A stretch of 64,000 nucleotides of DNA from Malania oleifera (GCF_029873635.1 NC_080417.1:28906182-28970181), one strand, 5' to 3'. Positions 11,388-23,295 are shown, counted from the stretch's first letter. The notes: generated by a model not told the origin, from the sequence alone. Numbers and translations: made by a program.

Positions 11388-11798
11388 TGTTCGAAATAAC
11401 TTTAATCCATAAAACCTAATAACTCAAGATTATCATGTTATTCAATTAAGAAAAACTAAATGTAGAATAAATACTTGGATCCATATGTGTGTCTGATTTG
11501 GTTGTTCAATTGCCTTTAGCGGAGAATTTTGATTTTTCACAGTCAAATCCTTAAGTGTCTCACTTGTATTATTCTTTTTAGATTGGGGGAAAAAAAAATG
11601 TGACACTGTTTCTTATTTGACTTGGGGATCATAATCCTATTAGATTTTCCTTATATATTAGGTTATTTTAGAAGCTCATCAGTTTTAAATTAACTTAGTA
11701 TTAGATTTGTACACATTACAAAACTCATACCCAATAAATGTTAAAATAGCTTAATTACATAATTGCTTTTAAATATGTGAGCCCATAATTTCCTAACA
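11388..11798 (-). repeat. Minus-strand LTR (411 bp) flanked by both PPT and PBS
   Basis: Read on the minus strand, it starts TGTTAGGAAATTATGGGC, ends TTCGAACA, and is followed by AG and the primer site TGGTATCAGAGC (11385-11374). It is preceded by the purine tract GGAGAGAGATG (11809-11799). A single LTR with a 3'-LTR signature upstream and a 5'-LTR signature downstream suggests a shared LTR of a tandem element. No intact coding region is attached. Confidence 0.75.
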
Positions 11799-12380
11799 TC
11801 TCTCTCCAACTAAAAATCTTGCATTTGGTTTAAGGACATAGAATAAGAGTAGAAAAATGCTTGACGCTACTGCTAGTGGACATAGAAATCAGAGATGGGC
11901 TCTCTCTGTCCCTATTTTGAGAGGGAAATTTCTAACAAAGAGAACAACTTCAAGGGCTGCCAAGGAGGGCACAAAGGTTGTGGGCAACAAAGTTTGTTCC
12001 TTCTAATTTCCACATTTATTATATTGATTTTAATTTTTCAAAGCATTACTTCTTTTTCTCCCAATTTTGAGTTAGGATTAGCTTTAATAAGGAATTGCAA
12101 ACTCTAACTTAAAACAAATAGAGCTAGAAACAAAACCAACTAAACAAAAAAGAAAATGACAAATCTAGCGACAAAGACAAAATGAAACTTAAATCTCAAA
12201 TAGCAAACCTTTGAATCATTGAAAATTTCTTATGTTTTGGAGGAATCTGAATATCTTTCACAAACAAAATTTAAAACCTTTTTTCTATCCTACTACAGTT
12301 AGTGTTCATCAATCTCGACGGTTGCAATTAACTACAATATCTAGTAAAAATAAAATATTATTATTTGCAATGATTTAAAT
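11799..12380. other. Short non-coding stretch left of the GRAS gene
   Basis: Minus-strand sequence beside the LTR (11799-11860) resembles the 3' end of a copia element. The rest is AT-rich without a recognised gene. A 70-codon plus-strand open stretch at 11895-12107 has no family resemblance. Confidence 0.45.
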
Positions 12381-12878
12381 TCAATCATTGCCTTCGGTTT
12401 GTTATTGCTGCCCTATATTCATCGTAAAACTCATCAATGTAATTGTTTGGGAGTGATAAATTTGAATTGAGCATCGTATTTTGTGCATATATATATATAC
12501 ACATATATATATAATGAGAATTAATAATCATATTTCCGAAAGACATGCCCAAATTGAAGTTCAAGGTAACCAAAAAAATAGCAAAATGAACAAGAAAAAG
12601 CAAATACCCATTCCATTATTTAATAATTAGGTAAGCAAGCAAAAAAACAAAAAGGATAGATAATAACTAGGCCGGGCCAAGGTATATATATGGTTTCACA
12701 AACTCCTTTGTTTGGAAACAAGCCCAGGCTCATTAAAAGGATAAATTCCCAAGGGATTTTGAAAAAACCAACAACGAAAACAAAACAAAATGGTCATGGT
12801 TACATTCTACATTACATTAATCATCATAAATAACATAGTACGTACAAACATGGTCAGCTGCATGTAAACCACCTAGCC
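12381..12878 (-). other. Likely 3' flank/3' UTR of the HAM gene
   Basis: AT-rich DNA directly after the stop codon, with TATATA runs at 12490-12510 and 12682-12690. The polyadenylation site cannot be placed with certainty. Confidence 0.45.
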
Positions 12879-14510
12879 CTAGCACTTCCATGCCGACGTG
12901 GCAACCATAGGCTTGTCGTGCCAACACAGCACCATCTCCCCATGGCGCTTCGACACGTGGAACCCCTTTACCTGAGCCTTCCCCAGCAAACACTCCGCTT
13001 GAAAGTCCGCGAACTGGCTCAGCTGCACCACCCTCAGTCCAGCCCCCGCGAACACCTCCTTCCACGGCGTCGCCCGCCGTCCCGCCGCCTCCAACGCCGC
13101 GAATATCTTTGGCTTCAGCAGGAACGTCTCGATCTTCCGCACCCAATCTACTCCGCCTCCGCCTCCGCCTCCTCCGCCGCTGCCGGTCGCGTCCAGCGAC
13201 TCGAGCATCGCCGTGTAGAACTCGAGGCCGTTGACGAAATCCCGGCTAAACGATGACGTGCCGGCGTCCGCCCACCCTTCCCCGTCCACGAACACCACGA
13301 CGCGAGGCGAGAGGAGCCGGAGATTTGTCAGGAACGCGGCGACGCCGTTCGTCGCGGCTAGGCGCGTGAGGGTCGCCGGCGAAATGTGAACGGCCGTCTT
13401 CTCGCGGTCCATGAACTTTATTGCTTTGAACGAGAGAAATTCGAAAGCGCGAATCAACACAAACTCGATTTGAAACCCAAGTCTCAGTTCGTGAGCGAAT
13501 TGGGTCAGGCTATCGCCGATCAATCTGGACTCAACTGCGAATTCTTCAGGCACGACGGCGGAGATGCGAAGAACAGGGGAAATGACTTTTCTTACGTCAG
13601 TTCTGTCGGCGATCTCTCTCATGAAAGATGCCCATTTTCCTCCCAGCCCGATATCGAAATCTATGACATGGATGAACGGCAACCCATCAACGGCTTCGAG
13701 CAGAGCTTGATTGGCAGTAAAATGAGAGAACATCGGAATTGGGGACATGCCGGAAAAGGCCTTGTAAGCTCGGATCGTCTGAACGATTTCCGAAGACGTA
13801 GAACAACGATTGGGCCGGTTCGAACCGGCGACGAGAGAGTGAAGAGCTTCTTTGAAGTAGAACGCAGCCCTTTGGAGGGGCTTCCCGGCGGGAGTCTGCA
13901 ACCGTTGATTGAGCCGTGCCAATATCCCCTGCGCGAGATTCAAGTCGTTGGATTCGACGCACTCGGCCGCTCGAATCAGATCCTCCGCGAAATCAAACCC
14001 CAAGTTCCACTGAACATCGTTGGAGAGATCGAAAGAGTTCAAGCTCTGATCGCAAAAATTGAAATCAGTTGGACCGAACGGCAACGGCGCATAATCGAGG
14101 AGTTGAGAAGGTGGGAAATCAGGAACGAGAGGAAATTGAGGGTCGATGCAAGGACCCAACTGGGTAATAGCCCTAGACTGATCGGTGCCGGAGTCGTCAG
14201 CGTCGGGCAACCCCAAGCCCGTGAACAACTTGTCCCAAACGTCGTCAGAGTGAAGTGTTAGGTCGTCGGAGTGGGCCAACGCATCGGGAAGCGAGGGCAG
14301 TATTCCAGCGGCAGAGGGCGGAACGTCTGCGGCGGGGCTGGGGCTCCGGCGGACGTCCAGGACGGAGGTGGGTTCGTAGTACAAATTGGAAAGAGAGTCG
14401 GTGGTTGTGGGGCGGTGGAAGGAGGTATTCCGGGTGGTATTGGAGCAGGAAAGCGGTTTTGTGTTGGAGCCTTGGGTAGTTTCAGAGGACTTGAGAGGGG
14501 TAAATTTCAT
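12879..14510 (-). CDS. HAM: GRAS transcriptional regulator, HAIRY MERISTEM / scarecrow-like 15 type
   Basis: An uninterrupted 543-codon, intronless frame, as is usual for GRAS genes. HAM-type proteins keep shoot and root meristems undifferentiated, acting in the nucleus with WUSCHEL/WOX partners. The variable N-terminus carries LYYEPTSVLD (about residues 44-53), which I associate with the SCL15 branch. The GRAS domain begins near residue 174 with leucine heptad I (DLIRAAECVESND), then GILARLNQRL (about 195-204), GKPLQRAAFYFKEAL, VHIID-type HVIDFDIGLGGKW (about 281-293), a PFYRE-equivalent region, and the SAW end WHDKPMVATSAWKC. A glycine run (about 441-450), encoded by a GCC-rich repeat at 13147-13185, sits in the C-terminal half. 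A 21-nt miR171 site lies in codons 195-201. No truncation or missing motif is seen. Assignment to SCL15/HAM4 rather than SCL6/22/27 is an inference from the N-terminus. Confidence 0.95.
   Translation of the reverse strand: MKFTPLKSSETTQGSNTKPLSCSNTTRNTSFHRPTTTDSLSNLYYEPTSVLDVRRSPSPAADVPPSAAGILPSLPDALAHSDDLTLHSDDVWDKLFTGLGLPDADDSGTDQSRAITQLGPCIDPQFPLVPDFPPSQLLDYAPLPFGPTDFNFCDQSLNSFDLSNDVQWNLGFDFAEDLIRAAECVESNDLNLAQGILARLNQRLQTPAGKPLQRAAFYFKEALHSLVAGSNRPNRCSTSSEIVQTIRAYKAFSGMSPIPMFSHFTANQALLEAVDGLPFIHVIDFDIGLGGKWASFMREIADRTDVRKVISPVLRISAVVPEEFAVESRLIGDSLTQFAHELRLGFQIEFVLIRAFEFLSFKAIKFMDREKTAVHISPATLTRLAATNGVAAFLTNLRLLSPRVVVFVDGEGWADAGTSSFSRDFVNGLEFYTAMLESLDATGSGGGGGGGGGVDWVRKIETFLLKPKIFAALEAAGRRATPWKEVFAGAGLRVVQLSQFADFQAECLLGKAQVKGFHVSKRHGEMVLCWHDKPMVATSAWKC
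13906..13926 (-). promoter_or_regulatory. miR171 target site in HAM mRNA
   Basis: The plus strand over these 21 bases reads TGATTGAGCC then GTGCCAATATC, the recalled core sequence of a miR171 family member. The minus-strand mRNA is therefore perfectly complementary. It encodes the conserved ILARLNQ of the GRAS domain, the same position targeted in other HAM/SCL6 genes. Cleavage between target bases opposite miRNA positions 10 and 11 would be expected. Confidence 0.9.
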
Positions 14511-14655
14511 CGCTGAAACAGGGGACGGGAAGGGAGGAAGAGATCAGAGCCAGAAACAGAGCAAAGAGGACTCTCCCTCTCCTCTGCTTCTTCTTCTTCA
14601 GTACTTTCTGGCTGTTTCTCGGGAAATGGAGGGGAGGAGCTTTTGGTGGCAATGA
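14511..14655 (-). other. 5' UTR region of HAM gene
   Basis: On the coding strand this is purine-rich (GAAGAAGAAGAAGCAGAGG), ending ...TTTCAGCG before the ATG at 14510. A GATAAAAA stretch near 14665 could serve as a TATA-like element. The transcription start is not certain. Confidence 0.5.
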
Positions 14656-15011
14656 TGGTGGGCTTTTTATCTTTGCGTGCGGGGCATGGAGTAAATTCAG
14701 AAAATGTGGAATTCTTTGGACATGGAAAATAATGGGAAGCTTGTGGGTGAAGTTACTTTTTGGTTTGCTTTATGGGATTCCCTGCTTCAGTGCTTCCTAA
14801 ACTTGCCCACTACCTTCATTTCGTAGCTGCCTAATATTGCAATTACAATACTACGCTATGCTTTTCAGTTTTGGATTTGCTTTACCACTTTATTGCAGTC
14901 TCTTTTTTGTTTCGTAATTACTAGTTAGTTAGTTATCCGTGGAAAAATATTTTCTTTTAGTTAAGTTCATATGAATTGAAATTTAAAATAAAAAATTTAC
15001 GGAATGCAATA
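14656..15011 (-). promoter_or_regulatory. Upstream flank (promoter) of HAM gene
   Basis: Non-coding DNA between the 5' UTR and a MITE-like insertion. No specific operator could be assigned by eye. Confidence 0.4.
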
Positions 15012-15699
15012 TTTAGGGCTCATTCGATATCACTGTAAAAAAATAGAGAAATGAAAAAAATCAAAAGTCAAAAATCAAAAATAAAAATAGAATTTTAGAA
15101 AATAGCAACATGGGTAAAATTAATACAAATTATAAACATTATTAAAAATACTCATTTTCATCTTTAAATCAAAGTATTATAAAAATATGATTAAAGTAAT
15201 AAAATTACAAATAATACACATGAAAAAAAATTGTTATTGTAAAAATAAAAATTTATTATAATTATTTTACTTAATTGCTCTATTTTCAAAATTTACTTTA
15301 TAACAAAATTTTTTTGACATGACAATTGAAAAATAATAAAAGTATTTTGTAATTGACTTTATTATTGTTTTTTAGAATTTATGTATATTTTTCTTTTAAT
15401 TATATTTAAATTCATATGATCATTTTATTTTTTATTTTAATTTAAAAGTTATAAAATAAATAATTTAATTCAAAAAATTTATTTCTCGATATTAAAATTT
15501 TTGACAACAAGTTTTCAAAATAATTGAAACTCATAAAATTTGGTTTTCAGTTTTTTGGTAAACAACTAAAAATCGACAATAAAAATAGAAAACTGACAAT
15601 AGAAAAAAGAAAAACATATTTTTATAATTTTTTTTTTTTGCTGTGGAGAAACGAAAACAGAAAGCAGAAGATAGTAACGATACCAAATAGACCCTAAAG
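15012..15699. mobile_element. MITE-like element, about 690 bp, AT-rich
   Basis: Imperfect terminal inverted repeats: the left end TTTAGGGCTCATTCGATATC and the reverse complement of the right end TTTAGGGTCTATTTGGTATC agree at about 15 of 20 positions. The interior is strongly AT-rich and non-coding. The ends resemble plant hAT-type MITEs, but I could not find a clean 8-bp target duplication. It lies about 0.5 kb upstream of the HAM start codon. Confidence 0.55.
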
Positions 15700-15978
15700 T
15701 TTTTGTGAAATTATAATTTTTATTTTGAATCTTTAATAAAATGTTATGCTATTCAAGACAAATAAATAAAAGAATTGATTACTTTTTTTATTCACTTCTA
15801 ATTAATTTTAAAGTAAAAAAGTAAATCATTATTAGATGTTGGAGTCAACATTTAAGCATTTTATATATTTAATATGATCACTTGTAAAATTTGAGTAAAT
15901 GTTGAAGCGTGTATATATATGTGTGTGGGTGTATGGGTGTGTATATGAACTAAGATTGAAAAGCAAATTTTATAAATA

Positions 15979-16144
15979 TATTGAGAATTCTACTTGTGAG
16001 CTTGTCCCACATTGGAAAATTAGAGTGGATGATGGGGGCTTATATACATGGTTGGACCCAAGACCCAATAGGCTGAGCTTTTGTGTCAAGTTGGTGTTCA
16101 CTCATGTGTATCAAGCCCACCCATGGGCTCCTCCTATCCTAACA
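15979..16144 (+). repeat. TRIM LTR 1 (166 bp)
   Basis: Starts TATTGAGAATTC (the TG has become TA), ends CCTAACA, and is followed by the primer site at 16147-16158. Same length as LTR 3. Confidence 0.88.
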
Positions 16145-16500
16145 AGTGGTATCAGAGCCGACAGTTCGTAACTCTGGGTGAGCGACATCATAAAAGTCGA
16201 GATGAGAAGCTAATTCTCCCAATGTGCTAACAGTTGGAGGACCAAGTGTGTGGCTGAGACCAATAAGGATCATTTAGGCTGTGGATGGATCCGAATAGGG
16301 TCAAGACGTGGGAGGTAGGATTGGTTTAGAGGCACGTGAAATGCAATTTGAGGCACGTAAGATGCCAGTGGTAAGACCATGTTGACCTTATTGGTCACAC
16401 CCGATTTTGATAATGACAAATATTGATATTTGATGTTTGTTAAGTGTTTGTGCAGGTTCAAATCAAACTTCCTTGATGGCACTTGAAGAAATAAGAAGAC

Positions 16501-18248
16501 TGTCACGCCCGGTGAAAATGTAACTAACCTATCCCTGTATCTGATAAAACATCCCAAAGATACAGTACAATGGATGAGGGTCCGACCCCATGGGGTTTCC
16601 AGGCACCTTAAACATATCCAATCACAAACATATACGCAGCTGAAAAAGGTTATTTATATACACATATGCAGTATCATACCAGAGTCTATACAAGAGCAGA
16701 ACATGGCTTTATAAAAAACGTACAAACTGGGTGCCCAACACATCCCAAAATGGCAACCCATCAAAATACAGTCCTAACACTTACCTAGCGCTAAACGCGG
16801 TACACCGGCCACTACGCTCCCTACACTAGTACGCTAGTTCCGGTTACTCGAAGGACCTGTAAAAATGTACATATAGCAGGGATGAGTCACCTCTCAGTAA
16901 GGAAGAACATAGGTTATATCGGTGTGTGGCATTTGAGTGTTATCATGATACACTAACATGCATGGATCAATAATCAAAACAATCACAACAATTCCAGTAT
17001 TTTCACAAACCAAGCAATACAATTTGGTGTCATCACACCCTTCAGCTCGAAACCGGATTGTCTGGTGGTATTTCACACCCTTCGGCCAATGCCGGTTTCA
17101 CACCCTTCGAAAAATGTCGGTGCCCACGGTAACCTGGCATACATCAGCGTTGAACCGGTGCAGATATGGTGTTCGCACACCCTTCGGCTCGAAAGCTGGC
17201 AAATCTAGTAGTATTGCGCACTCTTCGACAAAAGCCAGATTTTCAAACCTAGAACAATTCGGAACCCGTTCCACCAAGATACAACATATGCATGCTCATA
17301 TAACCAAATAAACCACACCCATTTGGTAATCTAAATCATGGTTTCCCAAACAAATACAGTTTAAATAAAGTTAAGGCACAACCATCCCAATATCACAGTA
17401 TAAATCAACATATACCCACGGTTTTCAACAAAACCAGGGATGCAGCCCATCGCCCCCTTTTTTCCAAAAATGTAATAATGAAAAACCCATAGTTTTCTCC
17501 TTTAGATCTCCCCAAATGAGTAACCAAAACACACACAGGACCGTGAACCACAGTTTCATCGAGTCTGATTTCAAAAATAACCAATATAACACAATTTCCC
17601 CTTACCTTTTTCCCGAATAACAATTCCCGAACTCCAAGGCCCCTAAATAGCGAACCGAGTTCCAAAACCTACAAATCACAGTACAGAATATACTCACAAA
17701 ATAGTTTCCTACAAAACTACCGGATCAGAATTGAAAATCGAGTCTTACCTCGATTTTTCACCAAAACCCGAAGATCTCCGAAACGGGATTCCAATCTATA
17801 GAAATTGTAGAGAATCCTTCCACGATCCTCGTGGTAACTTTAGATTTCCGATTCCATCAACGATCGGTGAAGAAATCTAGAGAGAAGGAGTGTGGGGAGA
17901 GTTTTAGAGAGAGAGAAAGATAAAATCTAAGTTTCTTAATGAAAAAGTAATGAAAATTTCCTTTTATAACCCTTTGACCCAGGGGAATTTGTCGACGAAA
18001 TGGTGCCTTTGTCGACGAATCTTTCACTAGCTTCATCGACGAATCAATGGCCTCGTCAATGAATCTGAGATCGTCGATTTTTCCGAGACTCCTCGGCTTC
18101 TCCTCGTCGACGAGTCTCTGAATTTCGTCGATGAGAAGAACAAAGGTCTCGTCGACGAAATCTGGCTTCGTTGACGAAATCTGCTAAATTCCTAATTTGC
18201 CCATGTCTTATATATTTAAACCCAGTTTTCACGGTTCGAGTTCTTACA
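16501..18248 (-). repeat. 3' LTR of Del-like gypsy (1,748 bp)
   Basis: Plus-strand ends TGTCACGCCC and TTCTTACA. It contains a GTCGAC-centred palindrome array at 17990-18180. Relative to the other LTR it lacks about 24 bp just inside the TGTCACGCCC end. Confidence 0.93.
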
Positions 18249-18518
18249 ATCTCCCCTCCTTACAAAAATTTCGTCCTCGAAATTTGCCATCTCTCATTCA
18301 CAAATTCATTCATACAATCTAATACGTAGACACAACTCTAGAGAAAAACTGGCGACCACTACAGTGTAGCCCCATTATACACATACACATACATACCCTC
18401 ACTTATGGTGGAGGAATACCGTGGTTACATATACAATAGTCTCAAGAGTTCATAGTACATACACACTCCCGACGACTAACCACCTATCCCAACCCACAGT
18501 AGGATCATGTACAAGTGC

Positions 18519-21500
18519 TCAAAACAACTGTGGATACTTCCGACGTATCTCCATTTCCAGTTCCCAAGAAGCTTCCTTAACCTTGTGGTTTCACTACAAT
18601 ACCTTCACTAACGGTATCTCTTTGGTACAAAGCTTCTGAACTTTACATTCTAGAACCTGAACAAGTATCTTCTCATACGCTAAAGTATCCCCAATTTCCA
18701 ACTCATCATAACTAATAACATGCGAAGGATCCAACACGTACCTCCTCAACATGGATACGTGAAACATATCATGGACCCTCAAAAGTGCTGGAGGTAATGC
18801 AACTTTGTAGGCTACCGAACCCACTCGCTCAAGTACCTCGAATGGTTCGATATACCTCGGGCTTAGCTTGCCCTTCCTGCCGAATCGCATAACCCCTTTC
18901 ATCGGAGCGACAAGCAGAAATACCTTACCTCCCACTTCAAACTCTAACTCACGGCGGCGAACATTTGTGTAACTCTTCTGCCGACTCTGAGTTGATTTGA
19001 TCCTCTCCCGAATCAAACCCACCTTCTCAGACGCCTGCTGCATGAGTTCAGGTCCTAACACCCGACATTCACCAACCTCATTCCAACACAAAGGAGATCG
19101 ACACCTCCGACCATACAAAGCCTTGAACGGTGCCATTCCTATACTAGACTGAAAGTTGTTGTTATAAGCGAACTCTACAAGTGGCATAAACTGTATCCAG
19201 CTACCACCGAAGTCCAATACACAAGCTCGCAACATATCTTCCAATATTTGTATTGTCCTCTCCGACTGTCCATCAGTCTGGGGGTGGAACGTTGTACTGA
19301 AAGTAAGCTTCGTCCCTAATGCCTCCTGTAAGCTCATCCAGAATCAAGAAGTAAACCTCGGATCCCGATCCGACACAATGGACACCAGTACCCCGTGCAT
19401 TCTCACAATCTTATGCACATACAAATTTGCTAGACTACTCAACGGATAGCCAACTTTCATCGGTATGAAGTGAGCAGACTTCGTCAATCTATCCATGATC
19501 ACCCAAATAACATTCTGTCCGTGAAGCGTTGGTGGCAATCCGGTCACAAAATCCATGGAAATATGCTCCCATTTCTATATTGGAATAGGCAAAGGCTGCA
19601 ACGGCCCTGTCGGCCTTTGATGTTCAGCTTTCACTTGCTGACACGTCAGACACTGCTCCACAAACTGAGCAATTTGCCTCTTTATACTAGACCACCAGAA
19701 GGTCTCGCGCAAGTCCCGATACATTTTCGTACTACCAGGATGTACTGTAAACATAGAACGATGCGCCTCCTCTAGAATCGTCCTTCTGATCTTATCATCG
19801 TTCGGAACACACAGTCTGGTCCCAAACCTTAACACACCTCCCTTAGAGATGTTAAACTCTGTAGTTAGTCCTTGTTGTACCTTTTCCATAACCTCTGCCA
19901 ACTCTGCATCACTAGCCTACGTGGTTTTTTATACGCTCAAATAAGGTCGGTTGGACCACCAAACCAGCAAGGTAAGCTTGATGATCACCCACCACCATTT
20001 CTATACCCGAGCTTTCCAAATCCCGTTTGATGTGACATTGAGTTACAACCGCATATACAGCCGTAGGCCCTGATTTTCGACTCAACGTATCAGCCACCAC
20101 ATTAGCCTTCCCCAGGTGATAACTGATCGTGCAATCGTAGTCTTTAATCAATTCAAGCCACCGCCTCTGCCTCATGTTCAACTCCTTCTGTGTGAAGAAA
20201 TACCTGAGACTCTTATGGTCAATGAAGATCTCACACTGCACCCCGTACAGATAGTGTCGCCAGATCTTCAGTGCATATACCACAGTAGCCAATTCCAAAT
20301 CGTGCGTAAGGTAGTTCTTCTCATATTCCTTCAGTTGCCAAGAAGTATACGCCACTACCTTACCCTGTTGCATAAGCACACATCTCAAGCCCTTCAAAGA
20401 CGCGCCGCTATAAATCACAAATCCACCATCCCCCGAAGGAATGGTCAATACTGGAGCAGTAACCAACCAGTGCTTCAACTTCTGAAAGCACTGCTCGTAA
20501 TCACTAGTCCACTCAAACTGCACCTCTTTCTTGGTCAATCGTGTCAGAGGTCTAGAAAATTTAGAGAAACCCTCTACGAACCAACGATAGTAACCTGCCA
20601 ATCCCAGAAAACTCCGAACCTCCTGTACATTCTTCGGCCTTTCCCAGTCGACCACAACTTCAATCTTGCTAGGATCAATTGATATACTATCCCCAGTAAC
20701 CATATGGCCTAAGAATGCAATCTAACTCAACTAGAATTCACACTTCTTCAACTTAGCATACAACTTCTTCTCCTACAGAATCTATAACACTAACCTCAAA
20801 TGTTCCACGTGCTCTTTCGTACTCCTCGAGTATACCAGAATGTCATCAATGAACACCACCACGAACCGATCCACGTACTCATGGAAAACTCGGTTAATCA
20901 GATCCATGAACACCGCCGGAGCATTTATCAACCCAAAAGGCATGACTAAGAACTCGTAATGGCCATATCTGATCCGGAAAGTAGTCTTCGCTATATCCTC
21001 TACTCTAACCCTCACCTAATGATATCTTGACCGCAAGTCGATCTTTGAAAAGACCCACGTCCCCTGCAACTGATCAAAGAGATCATATATACAAGGTAAA
21101 GGATAGCGATTTTTCACAGTTACCTTGTTAATCTCACGGTAATCAATGCACATCTGCATCGACCCATCCTTTTTCTTCACAAACAGTACTGGAGCTCCCC
21201 AGGATGAAACACTAGGTTGAATGAATGCCCTATCCAGTAATTCATGTAACTGCTCCTTCAACTCCCGAAGTTCTGCTGAAGCCATCTGGTACGGAGCTTT
21301 AGAGATCAGTGCCTTACAAGGTAGTAACTCTATCACAAACTCCACCACACGATCTGGAGGTAAACCGGGTAAATCATCTAGAAACACATCCGAGAACTCA
21401 CTAACTACCCGAATGTCCTCGAGCCTCAACTCATTCCGTGATGGTTCCTACACACAAGCTAGGTACCCCTGACATCCGTCGAAGAGTAACCCCCTCGCCT

Positions 21501-22971
21501 ATAATGCCGACATAATCTGTGGCGCTGGACGCACACAAGATCCCATGAATTCATACTCCTGCTCCCTATGAGGTCTGAAAACTACCACCTTCCTACGACA
21601 GTCGATCACAGCATAACTGGAGAATAACCAATCCATCCCCATAATGATATCGAGCCCCGACATGTCGTATACCATAAGATTCTCTGGTAGCAGCTTCTTC
21701 TGAATTTCCACTGGGCAGTCTACCAACATCTTCCTACAGAAAGATACACTCCCAGATGGCGTAGTAATAGATAACACCTCATTCATGTCTCAGGTCTCAA
21801 CCCCACACCGTTCCACAAAATTCACAGACACAAAGGAATGGGTTGCACCCGAATCAAACAAAACAGAAGCTTTATTTGAAAGAAATAATAAGGTACCTAT
21901 CACCATGTTACCTGCATGCTCAGCGTCCGTTGGAGTAAGAGAGCATACTCTGGCTGGAGCTGTATTCGTTTGAATGGTTCCTCGAGGTATCTGATTACTC
22001 CCTTGGTCCCTACTAATTGCAGGTACGTCTCGCCTCGGTGCACGACAATCACGAAACATGTGACCTAACTGGCCACAGTTATAGCAGTTACCTCCAAATG
22101 ACTGGCACTCACCCTCATGCCATTTGTGGCATCTGGCACAACGTCCACGAGTCTGGCTCATCTGAGAATCCTAGCGCTCGATATTTTGGCGGTAACTCGA
22201 GCCCTTGCTCCTCTTCTTCCACAATCCCTGACGAGATTCTGTTTGAGAACCAGAAGGTACTGTCCTCTTCCTCGATTCCTGATCCGCCTCATCCTCTCGG
22301 ATACCATCCTCAATCACCGTGGCTTTATCCACCAACACCGAGAACTCATGGATCTGAAGCATACCCACCAGTCTGCGGATATCCTTCCTTAGGCCCTTCT
22401 CGAACCTCCAAGTCTTCTCATACTCGCTCGAGATCATACATGGTGCAAAGCGGGACAGCTCTATGTATCGAGCCGCATACCCCTGCACTGTCAAACTCCC
22501 CTGAATCAGAGCAAAAAACTCATCTGTCTTCGCATCACGTATTGAAGTTGGGAAATATCTATCAAAGAACACCTCCTTAAATCGGATCCACGTCATCTCC
22601 TCAAGACCAGCTCTCTGCTTCTCCAGCAGATTCACCGCAGTCCACCATCGACCCGCCTCCCCAGATAGCTGGAAGGTGGCATAAAGGACTCGCTGCCTAT
22701 TTGTGCAGTGCAGGACCTCCAAGATCCTCTTAGTCTTCTCCACCCAATCCTCTGTTATCATTGGATCAGGTCCTCCAGAGAACGTCGGAGGATGTATGCG
22801 TGTGAACCTTTCAATGGTGCACCCCGCAGCAACAGGAGAACGCTCACGTCTCCCCACACTCCACCTGATCTCCCACAATACCTGCCTCGTCAAACCTCGA
22901 GGCACAAAAGGAGACACATCACTTGTAGTCTCCTCGGAGCCACTTCCCAGGTTATTATCCTTGGGTTCCAT
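18519..22971 (-). pseudogene. Del-like gag-pol with in-frame stops
   Basis: Gag begins at the ATG at 22971 (MEPKDNNLGSGSEE), a few codons into a longer open stretch. Next come a retrotransposon-gag domain ([14 protein letters not shown]), a CX2CX4HX4C knuckle (CYNCGQLGHMFRDC, near 22060-22100), protease LFDSGATHSFVS, RT with intact FIDDILVYS (20815-20880), RNase H, and integrase with an HHCC zinc finger, both Asp blocks and [15 protein letters not shown]-terminal chromodomain (VKEASWELE) ends near 18519. About half a dozen in-frame stops occur, for example after gag, within the knuckle-protease interval, after DLRSRYH, and before the chromodomain. The first RNase H Asp is Gly (IYSGASLKG), so even a restored frame would lack that residue. 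Confidence 0.93.
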
Positions 22972-23295
22972 TTTGCAACACAATAGGAATCTATCAGTAT
23001 CCCTACAACACATACAGTTAACACAATAATCTACAATAATCGTGTTAACTTCTCCCTACTAGGTCTAGGTCTGTCCTATCACACCGACACGAAAGTCATC
23101 AATGATCTGCCCTACTTTTACTGGAATCGTCATCCCAGGAAAAACACGAAATACCATCGACAAATCTCGGTCTAGCAACCGAACAACCCTCAACCAACAC
23201 TACCCATATCCACATCCTATACTCTTGTATGTACTCACAACTAAGCCTAACCAAGTCTACAAGATCTAATAACCTGGTTAGCTCTGATACCAAGC

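Noticed and set aside
13906..13926. Plus strand reads as miR171 itself, so a possible MIR171 gene
   Set aside because: No flanking inverted copy able to form a precursor hairpin; it is the complement of the target site within a coding sequence.
13386..14261. A 291-codon plus-strand open frame opposite the HAM gene
   Set aside because: It mirrors GC-rich coding sequence on the other strand, has no domain pattern, and the minus-strand GRAS protein is complete.
17990..18180. GTCGAC palindromes as cloning-site contamination (SalI linkers)
   Set aside because: The motifs are degenerate, embedded in LTR sequence, and repeated in the matching LTR of the same element at the equivalent place.
22017..22580. 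187-codon plus-strand open frame across the Del-like gag/protease
   Set aside because: It is antisense to recognisable gag and zinc-knuckle coding sequence.
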